64,000 nt of DNA, taken from NCBI RefSeq assembly GCF_016808335.1, contig NC_053137.1:1116001-1180000 (forward strand), given 5' to 3'. The position numbers and the translations under genes were made by a program. This document shows, piece by piece, positions 1 to 10,179 of this stretch (positions are counted from its first letter, which is position 1; the number at the start of each line of letters is the position of its first letter). The stretch comes from Panicum virgatum. Taxonomy: Eukaryota > Streptophyta > Magnoliopsida > Poales > Poaceae. The notes under the pieces were generated by a model. It was not told the DNA's origin and made no database searches. It saw only the letters and a list, made by a program, of their open reading frames with translations.

Positions 1-1105
1 CAAGTCTCTAAGGTCAACTGAAACATCTTGAATATGGTTTGTTGGTAGAATTGTACCTGATAATACTTTAATTTTCATATCGATAAGTATGGCTAAGATT
101 TACCCTCATCCTTCACCTAGGGTAGGAATATGGATGGCCGCGGATCGGGTTTGGGGCGCATATCCGCAGTTTGCGGGTTTGCGGGTTTCGGGTTTGGGTT
201 CTGATGTTCGCCCGCGGATTTGCGGGTTCGGATACCCGAAAATTTTTGGGTCTAGGGCGGATTCAAAATCTAACACGCGGAGCTCCATCGGGCCTCTAAA
301 ACAATCAGCCCAATAAAAACCCACTAGAAACCCTAGGTATATAATCTAAAAATCCCCTTCACCCACCCTTAATCCTCTTGCCTCTCTCTCACCCGTTGAC
401 TCTCAGCCGCCACCCCCCTCGCAGCCTGCCGCCACCCCCTCGCAGCCTGCCCGGCGCCCGCCCCACACCGACTTGCCCGGCGCCCGCTCGCTGGCTAGCG
501 CGCGTCGCCGGCTTGCCGCCAGCTCGCGCGGGCTCTACCCGCTCGCCCCCGCGCGCGGGCTGGCAGGCGTCGGGTGCCACTTGCCCTGCATGGCGGAGGG
601 CCCGAGCCCAGAGACAGCGCGCTCCCCGCCCTGTTATCCTTGTTGGCTTGTTGCTAGAATTTGTTTGTAAAAAAAAACAGGTTTTGGGTTATCCGCGAGT
701 TTTAGTTTTGAGATGAATTCTGACCCGAATTGGAGTTCGGGGCGGGTTCGGGTTTCAAGTTCGGGTTTCGGTTTTGGGTGCCCAGGCACTCCATCCGAAT
801 CGAACCCGACCCGTTGCCATCCTTAGGTAGGAAGCGGATTCTGTGATTTTACTTTACTAATTTCTTTTTTCTTAAAAAGGATCCTGTTAGAACAAAACCG
901 CCATAATCCTGCAATTTGACAGATTTCAATGTCATATCTTGAAGTATTCAAGCAATCTGATAATGTTTAGAGTGCCCTAACTCTTCATGTGTTGGAGCAA
1001 TATCTTTTTTTTAAAAAAAACACGGTCCTTGTCCGGACACATACTGCATGCTCATCAGGTTGTGTTTGTGACAAGCCACCAAATTGGAAAACTGATGAAC
1101 TATTC
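1..1105 (+). pseudogene. 3' remnant of an F-box/FBD gene (copy 0)
   Basis: This segment aligns by eye with the second intron and start of the last exon of the F-box gene at 5113-9242 (its bases about 8510-8990). Shared stretches include the 'gctaagatttacc' motif, 'gtcatatcttgaagtattca' and the exon start. Bases about 1040-1100 encode the beginning of an FBD domain with the Cys-x-Cys and Asn-Trp-Lys pattern, as in the other copies. The acceptor AG seen at 8923-8924 in the intact-looking copy is replaced by 'ccgg', and coding similarity stops after about 20 codons at a MITE. The F-box end would lie left of the window. It is a decayed tandem duplicate; no product is expected. Confidence 0.7.
129..825. 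mobile_element. Non-autonomous hAT-like element, 697 bp, 8-bp TSD
   Basis: The element has imperfect terminal inverted repeats (left TATGGATGGCCGCGG, right end reading inward TAAGGATGGCAACGGG). It is flanked by the 8-bp direct repeat GGTAGGAA at 121-128 and 826-833, the size typical of hAT transposition. The ends are rich in 'cgggttcggg' motifs and the middle (about 378-640) is very GC-rich. No transposase was seen. It sits inside the intron remnant of the broken F-box copy, so it inserted after that duplication or in its parent. The overlapping open frames in the GC-rich core on both strands look like compositional artefacts. Confidence 0.75.
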
Positions 1106-1340
1106 CATCCATTTTTATTTAAATGTGATATTAGATTTGTTCTAAGTTAAATTCAACTAACTTTGATTAAATCTATAAAAAAATATAGCAACAGCTATAG
1201 CAACCAACCAACATGTACACTATCAATATATACTTTATGGTGAATTCAATAAAATAAATTAGATATTATAAATATTTTATTTTTTCTATATATTTGTTAA
1301 AATTTGTCAAGTTTATAGGTTAGAACAAATCCAATATGAC
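1101..1340. mobile_element. Stowaway/mariner-like MITE
   Basis: AT-rich, about 240 bp. The two ends are inverted copies of each other around 'gatttgttctaa' (1133-1145 and its reverse complement at 1321-1334), preceded by 'ttccatcc' at the left. The element truncates the FBD exon remnant. Exact ends and target duplication are not clear. Confidence 0.55.
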
Positions 1341-1573
1341 GTGTCCCCATCTTCCCTACCTCGCTCTCCCGCGGCCTTTCATCTTCCTCGCCATGCTCTG
1401 TCCGCGCCTCCGACTTCTTGAGAACTGAGTCCATATGATTACCAAGATCTTATACATTTGTGTGAAATCGGTTCCCGGTATATGAGTGTTTTTATTTTTA
1501 TTTATCTTTTGGAAAAAAATCATAGTTGGATATAGTTAACATTGTTTCCAATTGTTTTCAAAAGATTTTTATA

Positions 1574-2714
1574 TTTTTACCATTATAACGAATGGCGGTA
1601 GTCCATTTAGCACACAGTCAGCAGAGACACGCGAAATATCCTCCCTGCCCTTGCCAGCTCCTCTCTTCTCCCTCTCTGACAGCTAAGTCCCACATATCCT
1701 CCCATTGCCAGGTGGGGCCCACTAATCAGATTCATCTTCTATCTCCGGCACCGGCCGGTCGCCGATCTCCTCCCCTCCCTCTCCTCTCCGCTCCGCGCGC
1801 CGCTGGGCCCTGGCCCCCCGCCTACGTCGCTGCTGCAGGACCCGCGCCGCTGGCAAGGCAGGGAGTTGCGGCGCGGCTGAGCAGGGGCAGCGGAGGCATC
1901 GGGAGCGGAGCGGAGCACTGGAGGATTAATGCTTGGATCGCAGGGAATGAAGGAAAGGGAAGCGCGGGCGTGCTCTCGAAGAAAAAAAAAAGATGAGAAA
2001 AGCACGTATGCAATTGTGGGTGCGGATCAATCAACGGGGCAGGCTTTTGGGCTCGGACCCGCCCACGATCCAAGAGGAAGGAAACATAAAGCCAGCGGCA
2101 AACAGGAGCCCGAGCTCCAGCCTCCAGCACAGGTCCGGAGGTCCCTAGGCCACCGCGAGGCCCGTGCGCTCCGGGAAGGCCTCGCCGGCGAGCTCGGCCA
2201 GGTCCGCGCCCTCCTCTCCGGCATCGACGCATGGCAGGTGGTGCGGCAGCAGCAGAGCACGGCCACCCGCCGCGCCGGGAGCTCCCTCTCCAACGCCGCC
2301 ACCTCGCCCTTAGCGTCCAGCGCGGGGGCGTCCGGGAACAAGCGCCGCCGCTCCAACCCGCGAGGCACGCAGCTCCTGCCCCCGATGCGTCCGGGGATAG
2401 CATCGAATGGCAAATGCTGTGCTGTGCTGGAGGTAGATGATGAATCTGATTAGTGGGCCCCACCCAGCAATGAGAGGATATGTGGGACCAGCTGTCGGAG
2501 AGGGTGAAGAGAGGAGCTGTCCAATGGCCAAGGATAGAGAGGACATTTGGTGTGTCCCTCCTGACTGTGCGTCAGCGTGTCGTGTCTTAGTGGCATGCCA
2601 CGTAGACAAATATGGTAAAACTAAAGAAACCGCAAGACAAGAGTGGTAAATATATAGGCGTTATTTTAAAGGTGCTAAATGGACGAGTGCCACTCGATAT
2701 AATGGTAAAGATAT
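1574..2714. mobile_element. Pack-MULE-like element with long inverted repeats and a captured GC-rich segment
   Basis: Bases about 1574-1755 and 2418-2714 are long inverted repeats. Shared blocks include 'ccatttagcac', 'ccagctcctctctt', 'tcccacatatcctc' and 'ggtggggcccactaatcaga', and the outermost 'taccattata' matches in inverted form. Long inverted repeats around a GC-rich, gene-like core with no transposase is the hallmark of a Pack-MULE. The core (about 1930-2400, +) reads through as a basic segment with 'LAGELGQVRALLSGIDAW' followed by Lys/Arg-rich residues. This resembles the region before the bromodomain in plant GTE proteins, but that origin is only an inference. No clean 9-bp target duplication was found. 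Confidence 0.6.
1929..2453 (+). pseudogene. Captured gene fragment inside the Pack-MULE
   Basis: An open frame of 174 codons on the + strand runs from the left to the right inverted repeat. Its middle is arginine-, alanine- and serine-rich, with a helix-like 'ALREGLAGELGQVRALL' segment and a basic 'GNKRRRSNPRG' segment. The order of leucine-rich helix then basic/proline stretch is reminiscent of GTE bromodomain proteins. No bromodomain is present, so at best this is a small captured piece. The antisense strand is also largely open, as expected for GC-rich DNA. Translation is unproven. Confidence 0.35.
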
Positions 2715-2716
2715 AA

Positions 2717-4680
2717 GGCTGTCCGCAGTGATACCGGTAAAACCACCGCTAAACGAAATAGCGCATCGGATAGAGATTTTTTTTTGCTATAGCGGGGGAC
2801 GGTAAAACCATCTGTATCTTTCAGTTTTGACATGCAGACGCCAAATACAGCGCGGGCAAAGGAGGAACGAAACACTCGAAGTGGCGCGGGGCCTGCGCAC
2901 CCGCGCGCCATCCTAACCCCCGACCGGCGAGCGGGGGAGAGAGAGAGCCGCCGCCGACCTCCATGGCCCTGTGCTCGAGTCGCCGAACCTCCATGGCCCG
3001 ACCTCGAGCCGCCACAGCCGCGACCTCGTCCTCCCAGATCCGCGCGCACGCCGGCAAAAGGAGGGGCCGGCCGGGGAGCGAAGGAGGCCGCGCGGATCCG
3101 GCCGCCGCCGCCACCGTCGCCACCTCCGCGCGCCGCCGGCGACCCGAGGGCGCTCCGCCGGAGCCCGCCCGCCCGCCGCCGGCGACCCGAGGGCGCTCCG
3201 CCGGAGCACGCCCGCCCGCCGCCCGCCGCCCGCCGTAGGGAGCGTGCACGCCATCCCGCTGCGGCTAGCCTCGAGGTGTTCCCCAGCCCCACGACGTCGC
3301 GCAGCGGCCTCTTGTGCGCGCCGCCCTTGTCTCCCTTCCCTTCCGGCCGCCATAGGAGGGCCGAAGCTGGGACACAACGTGGACGGCGCCGCCACCGGCG
3401 AGGGAGGAGGCCGACGCGTGGGGATGGCCGCCGCGCGCCCTCCACCAGGCCGCGCGCGCTCGCCGCCCCGGGGCTCGGAGCAGGGGCACGTGGAGCTTGA
3501 GCAGGGGGCGGCGGAGCTCGAGGACGAGGGAGGGAGGACCAGCCGCCTCGCCACGACCTCCCTCGCCGGCGGAGGGAGCTGGGAAGGAGAGCTCCGCCGC
3601 TGCCATAGGAGGGCGCCGTCCGAGCTCGACCTCCAGAAGTGGGGAAGGAGAGCTCCGCCGCCGGGATTTGGGAGGAGCGGGGAAGGAGGAGGCCGAGCTT
3701 GGGAGCGGCGGCCAGCGCGACGTGTCCGGGGCGGACCCCCGTATCGGCGGTGAGGCAGCCCGCTCGCGCCGCCATGGCTGACCTCACGCCGTCCCGCCCC
3801 GAGGCCGGCGCCGGCGGCCGGGGACGCGGCGGCCAGCGGGGGCCGCGCCGAGCTCTGCCCGCAGCGCCACAGGGGGCCGCGGCTGAGCTCCGCCCGCCCC
3901 GCGCCAGGGAGCCGCCGCCGCCGCCCTGCCTCGTGTTCACCGGTGTGCGCCGTGGCCGGAGGAGGGCCGGCGAGTAGGGAGGTCCGGACCTACGCCGCCC
4001 AGATCCAGGGGAGGCCCGCCAGTGGCAGCGAAGCTCGAGCATGCTAGCCAGCGACGGAGCTCGAGCAGGCTTGCCGGCGGCGAGGCCGATGGAGGGGGGA
4101 GGTGTGGGGGTGGTGCCATGTGTGAATGACGGTAAGGGGGAAAGAGAAGAGAAAAAATTGACAGATGGGCCCCACTCGGTGGTAGTTGGTATAGAGTGGG
4201 GATACAGAGGATGAACAGATGCAGCGAAACTGAATATAAAGAAGAGAATTTTAATGACTAGATAAAAATATTCTATTTAGAAAGTCGATTTGGAGTACCA
4301 TACGGTAGACCTGGGCATGGGCTGCCCGACCCGACGGACCCGACCCAACCCGCCCAAAAATACCCGACCCGACCCGACCCGAAGAGTTTGATGGGCAGGC
4401 TCGGGTCAAAATTTTTGACCCGGTATGACTGACGGGCCGGGCACGGGCTAAAAATTTTGACCCGAAACCCGAAAAACCCGAAGGAATCCGACATTTTACA
4501 TAGGCCCGGCCCGACCCGACCCGACCCAACTGGCTGTCGGGTCGGGTGCGGGCTCAATTTTACGGCCCGGTCACCGGGTCGGGTCGGGCACGGGCCGTTA
4601 GAAAAAACACCGGGCTTTTTTTGGCCCGACCCGAACCCGACCCGGCCCGGAGGATGCCCAGGTCTACCATACGGATAGCC
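2717..4680. mobile_element. PIF/Harbinger-like GC-rich element interrupted by hAT
   Basis: The left end GGCTGTCCGCAGTGATAC at 2717 is mirrored at the right end, where the inward sequence from 4680 reads GGCTATCCGTA and continues TGGTACTCC beyond the hAT element at 4306-4666. Both sides carry TAA, fitting a 3-bp Harbinger-type target duplication. The interior (2880-4110) is very GC-rich and contains a 45-bp direct repeat around 3131-3220 ('gcgacccgagggcgctccgc'). Open frames of 200-455 codons occur on both strands but lack any recognisable domain. They are probably a by-product of composition or a scrambled captured gene. Confidence 0.5.
4306..4666. mobile_element. Non-autonomous hAT element, 361 bp, exact 8-bp TSD
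   Basis: Perfect terminal inverted repeat TAGACCTGGGCAT at both ends, flanked by the exact 8-bp direct repeat CCATACGG at 4298-4305 and 4667-4674. The interior is made of repeated 'cccgac'/'gtcggg' motifs. It inserted into the right terminal repeat of the surrounding Harbinger-like element. Confidence 0.9.
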
Positions 4681-4729
4681 TAAAAACCCTTTGTTTGCGG
4701 TGGTTATACGGATAGCCTAAAAACCCTTT
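4670..4729. repeat. 37-bp tandem duplication, second copy split by MITE
   Basis: The unit beginning TACGGATAGCCTAAAAACCC is present at 4670-4706 and again from 4707. The second copy stops at 4729 where the MITE at 4730-5027 begins and resumes at 5028 with 'tttgtttgcagtggtt'. Confidence 0.75.
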
Positions 4730-5027
4730 GGCTGTGTTTAGATACACCAAAAACCCCCACAAAAACATCACTTTCCATCACATCTCCATCACATCTCTAT
4801 CACATCGAAACATTAAATGTAGCAAATGACTCATGCATGGAGTACTAAATGTAGGTAAATAAAAAAAATAATTGCATAGTTTTGATGTACGTTGCGAGAC
4901 GAATCTTTTGAGCCTAGTTAGGTCATGGTAGGATAATATCTATCACAAACAAACAAAAAGTGCTACATAGCGCTGCAGTGTTTTTTCCCGGGCGCTACAG
5001 TGAATTTCAAGGGAACTAAACACACCC
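4730..5027. mobile_element. Tourist/Harbinger-like MITE, 298 bp
   Basis: The ends GGCTGTGTTTAGAT and (inward from the right) GGGTGTGTTTAGTT are inverted repeats. TTT flanks both sides (4727-4729 and 5028-5030). The interior carries the common grass MITE motifs 'catggagtactaaatg' and 'cgagacgaatcttttgagcc'. It lies about 85 bp upstream of the F-box start codon at 5113 and so may influence that promoter. Confidence 0.75.
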
Positions 5028-5708
5028 TTTGTTTGCAGTGGTTTTCTCCATAAGCCTCCAAGCAAATGTTTCCAATTCAGTCCGCTCCGATCCCCACCCA
5101 CCTCCGCCGCCCATGGAGATGGAGCAGAGCGATGGCGGGGGCGCCGTCAAGCGCGCCAAGCTTTCCCCCGGCGCCGGCGAGGACCGCCTCAGCGCGCTGC
5201 CCGACGACGTCCTCGTCCTCATCCTCCTCCGCCTCCACACCGCCGAGGCCGCCCAGACGGCCGTCCTCTCCCTCCGCTGGCGCCGCGTCTGGGCCCTCCT
5301 CCCAGAGTTCCGCGTCGCCTTCGCCGGCCCCATGCCCTGCAGCGTCGGCCCCGCCATCGCCGCCCACCAGGCGGACCTCCGCTACCTCCACGTGGGGGTC
5401 ATGGACGCCACCCCCGAGTCCGTGGCGGCCTGGCTCCCCGCCGCCGCGCGCCGCCTCTGCGGCCGCTTCGTCTTCCTGAACCTCGCGGGGAGGGACGAAG
5501 ATTGGGAGGAGGCGGCCGCGCGACGGAACGTTCTCGAGCTGCCGTGCTTCGAGCGCGCCGCCACGGTCTACCTCGACCTAGGCCTTCTCGGCGCCGCCAT
5601 GCCGCTTGCCGGCGTCTTCGCCCGGCTCACCGAGCTGACCCTGGCTCGCGTCCGGTTCCGCGGGCCATGCGGCCTCGGCGACGCCGTGTCCTCGCCGAGG
5701 TGCCCGTG

Positions 5709-6821
5709 TGTCGGTACCCCAGGACTGGGGTACCCCCTCTTGCTGTGACTAGGCAAGAGCCTTGTAGTTATCCATAACTACAACCAGCAACCGGACCCCT
5801 GCAGTCCGGAGCCCTGCTCACCCGGCAGCGGTCCCGGACCCGTCCCCTGGCTGGGAAAGGTCCGGGAGCACCACGTGTTCCGGGAAAAGCTGGCGCTCAC
5901 CCCGAACGGCCGGAAGCTCCGGGCCTCCCATAGAGGTCCGGACCCCTAAGGAATCCCGGATCCCGGACCCCCCATGGGGTCCGGGACCCCTTGTATGGTA
6001 ACCGGACCCCTCGCTAAGGGAAGAAGTCGACGCCCTGCCTCGGGGTGGTCCGGAGCCGACACGTGTCTACAAACACGGACACGAGTACAAGACCGTCTGG
6101 TCTCCATACTAAGCCTCACCCACCATTGCATTCATTATGGTAGGTGGACGCCCGCATTGATGTAGCAGAAGCCGAGGTGATTCTTTGACCAGGGGGCACT
6201 ATTGATCGCGTGTTACCGAGATAGTGGAGCTGCTGGCGCCGCCCACGCCGCGCCTGGCAGTCTGCCATAACAGATGGATACGACGGCTCGACTTCACCCA
6301 TTATGACGCCTACATAATAGCCTCCACAGGTCACGCCGCAAGCTACGTTCCCCCAACGGGCACCTTGCTGACGCAACCAGAGAAGACCTCCCTTCGTCAG
6401 AGAGTGAGCAGGGCATGGAAGCATATCGGAGCAAGGATTCGCAACCACTGTAGCCTTTTAATTACTCTGAGCAGTGAGCTGCACAGTCACGTTGGGCCCA
6501 CCTGTCGGGGCATCAACGTCCTATGTATCCGCCCCCCTTGGTCTATAAAAGGGGGGCGTCCGCTAGAAGGAAACTCAGGCTGGGTGAAACCTAAGACCCG
6601 GCAGAGGATAGATTCATACACAATCAAGAACAATACTTCTCCCAGTGGACGTAGGGTATTACGCTCCGGCGGCCCGAACCACTCTAGATCGCGTGTTCTT
6701 GCGTGCCTACTTCAGTGTTAGATTAGCCTAACTGCCTAGTACTTCCCTGAGTTCTCCCTCTCTGGGAATAGGCGGGTGCGTTCCGCCACCCGGCTGTGGG
6801 TACCCCAGAAATCCCACGACA
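5709..6821 (+). mobile_element. Solo LTR, 1113 bp, exact 5-bp TSD, in F-box exon
   Basis: Begins TGTCGGTACCCCAG and ends CCCACGACA (TG...CA), with the inverted 'ggtacccc' motif near both ends. It is flanked by the exact 5-bp duplication CCGTG at 5704-5708 and 6822-6826. A TATA-type sequence 'tctataaaagg' lies at about 6541, consistent with an LTR promoter on the + strand. There is no internal domain, PBS or PPT, so this is the product of LTR-LTR recombination. The family looks like a grass Gypsy LTR, but that assignment is by appearance only. Confidence 0.88.
6541..6552 (+). promoter_or_regulatory. TATA box of the solo LTR promoter
   Basis: The sequence 'tctataaaagg' sits about 280 bp before the LTR end, where an LTR transcription start would be expected. 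It reads in the same direction as the broken F-box gene, so it could drive a 5'-truncated transcript of exons downstream. Activity is inferred, not shown. Confidence 0.45.
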
Positions 6822-8779
6822 CCGTGCTTGCTGAGTCTCGCCGTCCACGACGCCCGGGGCCTGGACAATCTCACCATCCGTTCTGAGTCTCTCCTTAAAG
6901 TGGTGCTTAAGCAACTGAGTGGCCTGCTGCAGCTCACCGTGGTGGCGCCGGCACTCAAGGAGTTCTTTGTGGTGTACTGCTTCCATATTGATCAGAACCA
7001 ACCGGTTGCCAACATCTCGGCCTCTCAGCTTGTGTCTCTGAAATGGTTGGATGCATTCGATGCAAACACCGTCCAGCTTGGCAAGTTGGAACATCTCCAA
7101 TCGCTTGACACATTCTTTGTATTCGTGTATGGTACTATGGTGACGATGAATTCCGCTTTACGTACAATCGTGCTTGCCTAAGGCTCTTGCGCCACTTTAA
7201 GGTCATCCAAACTCTCTGTCTCAGACTGGCCTATCTGCAGGTAAGTTCACCTCCTCTTATTTGAAATTTCGCCATCATATTAAGTCAACTGGGAACATAT
7301 TTGAGAATTGGGCACAAACATTGTCCTGATATTTGACATTTGACAGAGCTAAGGAAATTAAATAACTGACATGAAACTACTACAGGCATAATGATATAAG
7401 ATTTGTTTAGAACAAAACAGCTTTGCTTTAATATTGAAACAAGTGCCATAGTCAGTAAAGGATTAATGTGCCGTTTGTGTTAGATAAGTCTCAAGTATGT
7501 GCGTCTATGTATCTATCTATATTACCAGATAAGGCTAGGTATAGCCTCCTCGGGGTGATCTCAAGAGCTAATGGGATCACACGGTTTTACTGGCCTCCTA
7601 TGGCCTTATAGTAGCATATTCCCTAGAATATGCAGTTGGAGTCTATATATATGTAAACTGCCCTTTGGGCTTAGTGGGTTGAGAGAAATAGAATTTCATT
7701 TGGGCCAACAATTTGTATTGTTTGTCAAATGCATTATGAGGCGATGTGCATAACTAATTCTCTAGATGATTGTAATGTCTGAAAATTCTCACTTACTCTG
7801 ATTTTACTCATGTCTCTGCAACATTTTGAGCAGTGAGCACTCAATGTTCACTCTTTTCTAATATATCCTTGCAAGACATGAGATCCAAAGTATTTCATAG
7901 AGAACTCTAGAACATCTTTTTTGGATATTGCAACTGACTGGTTTTTGTATAGGAAATCCAAGTTAGGCTTGTTAGCTTGTAATCAACACTTAAAACTGAG
8001 GTGTTTCTGTCTCTTTCCATACTGTCATATATGATCTGTTTTAATGGTTACTTCTCACGAACATGCAGGACATTGATGGATATCAATACTTGATGGAAGA
8101 CTTGACAATGCTCCCTGACATTATGAATCTGCACTTGGTTGTAATGGCAGAAGGACATGACTTTGGGGGCAGCTCGTTCAATGTTCTTAGATTGTGTACT
8201 GGTATAAGAAGGTTACTGCTGCAATTACCTGGACATACTGGCTCGGAGGTAAAGCTATCTTTCTTATCTGACATAAGTTAACATTTTACATATCCTGGCA
8301 CACCAACGCCTGATCTGCTATTGATCTAGTTCATCTGGGGTAAACATATGGCTTCTGGTATCTCTAATTTCAAGACTTTGGTCTATAGTTTAGATTGAGT
8401 GGTATACTACTTGGGTTGTAAATATTGTATTTTCTTACCTTCTAAAATTGATGTCAATGGACAGCATATTGACTAGTTGAGTAGTTGCATGGAAGGCTCG
8501 ATCTTGATGAGTCCTGATTGTAATAAGTTTGGCTCTTTAAAGTCAATTGAAAAATCTTCGTAAATGCATGATAATTCTTTTCATCTCCATAAGAGCAGCT
8601 AAGATTTACCATCCCCTACCTAGGCTTCGGAGCCCCTATGTTGAAACTTGAAACAACACAGGCAGACCTTGAGAACTCTGTAATTTTACTTTATTTTTCT
8701 AAGAAAATCATGTTACACAGAACAATCATAGCTCTCCATTTGTTAGATTTTGATGGCATATCTTGAAGTATTCAGGCAA

Positions 8780-8901
8780 TCTGATTAATTTGGAGGTTCC
8801 TCTCTTTTTTTGTTATGGTGTAATATCAGTCACAATTTTATCTGATTAATTTGGAGGTTCCTCTCTTTTTATGTTATGGTGTAATATCAGTCACAAATTT
8901 A
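8780..8901. repeat. 61-bp tandem duplication in F-box copy 1 intron 2
   Basis: The unit beginning TCTGATTAATTTGGAGGTTC occurs at 8780-8840 and 8841-8901 with few differences, just before the acceptor of the last exon. Copy 0 has no second unit, so the duplication is specific to this copy. Confidence 0.85.
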
Positions 8902-9870
8902 CTAAGACATGCTCCTCATTTCAGGCGCAAACTGCATGCTCAACAGGTTGTATTTGTGATCAACCATCAAACTGGAAAACCGAAGAACTCTTGTTGAATC
9001 ACCTCGAAGCAGTAGAAATTCTTGAATTTAGAGGATCTGAGCATGAAGTATCTTTTGTGAAGCGGCTACTCAACTGGGCTACAGTGCTGAAAAAGATGAC
9101 AGTAACATTTGATATTTTTGTCACTGAAAGCATGGTGAAGGAATTGAGCCAGATGTTTCAAGGCTACTCTCGTCCAGAAATATGCTTCGAATTCCACATG
9201 TACTGGGACTTCGTTAAGGTGCTGTATGCACCCCAAGGATAAGGTACCTGGTTGTAACTTTAGTCACTGCAGAGTCTTTTTTGTTTTCTTGTTGGTACAC
9301 AATGCAACTCATGAGAACATCAGAATGCAAGTGGGTCCTTCAAAAATGTTATGTTCCATCATCTTATGTTTTCAATTGCTGTACGTTTGATTTATTACAG
9401 CTTAATTATGGAATATTTCCCGAAGCTGGAAGTTTACATGATCCCAATGGAGGGAAATTCATTTTTTAATAGCTTATCCACCATGTATGTTTGCCACTCC
9501 ATATGTTTACTTGGAACTTGTACATTTACAAGATATGTTGAAGGGCAACAAAATATTCCAGTAAAAGGCAGATACACACCTGCTTTCATGAAACTACCTC
9601 ATTCAGCGAAATTGAGTTCTGTAGCCACGCAAATTCATACTGAGGTGTTAGGGAGTTTTTTGCAAATTGCTAGTAGTAAAGATGAATAGATGATGGCTGC
9701 AACCTGTGGCTGAACATGATAGCTAGCTACAAACCCTAGTGTATTTAAGCTGTGTTGAAGCTTTTCCATCAGTGTCATTGCTTGGATGGCCACCAGCTGG
9801 GAGCCTTTGAAGATGGTTGATTCTAGGAAAAGAGTAAGAACTTATTTCTAGTTTGTCTCCGAAAACTATA

Positions 9871-10005
9871 AGACCATGTTTGGTCCAAAGGGTGCTTATA
9901 ATAAGCCCCCCCCCACCCACCCACTCACAACCACAACCACAACCACACCCACACCCACACCCCCAAGCTCCAAATCAGCATTTTGGCTTCCAAACACCAG
10001 GGTTT
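9871..10005. mobile_element. Possible small fold-back MITE
   Basis: The segment 'tgtttggtccaaagggtgctta' near 9877 is roughly inverted at 'ttaagcacc ... ttccaaacacc' near 9985-10015, with a C/A-rich simple stretch (cccacccaca-type) between. Ends and target duplication were not resolved. It lies just past the 3' end of F-box copy 1. Confidence 0.35.
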
Positions 10006-10179
10006 ATTTTAAGCACCCCATAAGCACCATGAGGATGTGCTTATTGTACTTATTTGCTGGTGGGGTCCACCAGATACTTAAATGCTTGTATGTGGTTACT
10101 AAATAATTAGTTTGTATGTGGTTATTAACTTTCTGAAATGCTTTCTCTGCTTGGAGAAGTTGTACATTAAGGTGACTAG

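Larger units (their letters stand above)
5113..9242 (+). pseudogene. F-box/LRR/FBD gene disrupted by a solo LTR and a frameshift (copy 1)
   Basis: Intact members are substrate-recognition subunits of SCF ubiquitin ligases. Exon 1 (5113-5708, resuming 6827-7240) starts at ATG 5113 and holds the F-box (about residues 21-65, 'LPDDVLVLILLRL', ending in an RWRRVW motif), then leucine-rich sequence. Exon 2 is 8069-8248 and exon 3 (FBD, ending TGA/TAA-type stop at 9242) is 8925-9242; both have good GT-AG borders. Two lesions are visible. A 1113-bp solo LTR splits a Cys codon at 5709. An 8-bp near-duplication (tatggtac/tatggtga, 7128-7143) shifts the frame just before the exon-1 donor and gives a stop. 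The intact relative at 39499 has the same three-exon structure. At best a truncated F-box protein of about 200 residues could be made, ending inside the LTR. Confidence 0.85.

Noticed and set aside
2675..4042. A 455-codon open frame on the - strand
   Set aside because: It lies in very GC-rich DNA where several other frames on both strands are also open, contains no domain, and its residues are Arg/Ala/Gly/Pro-rich as expected from composition.
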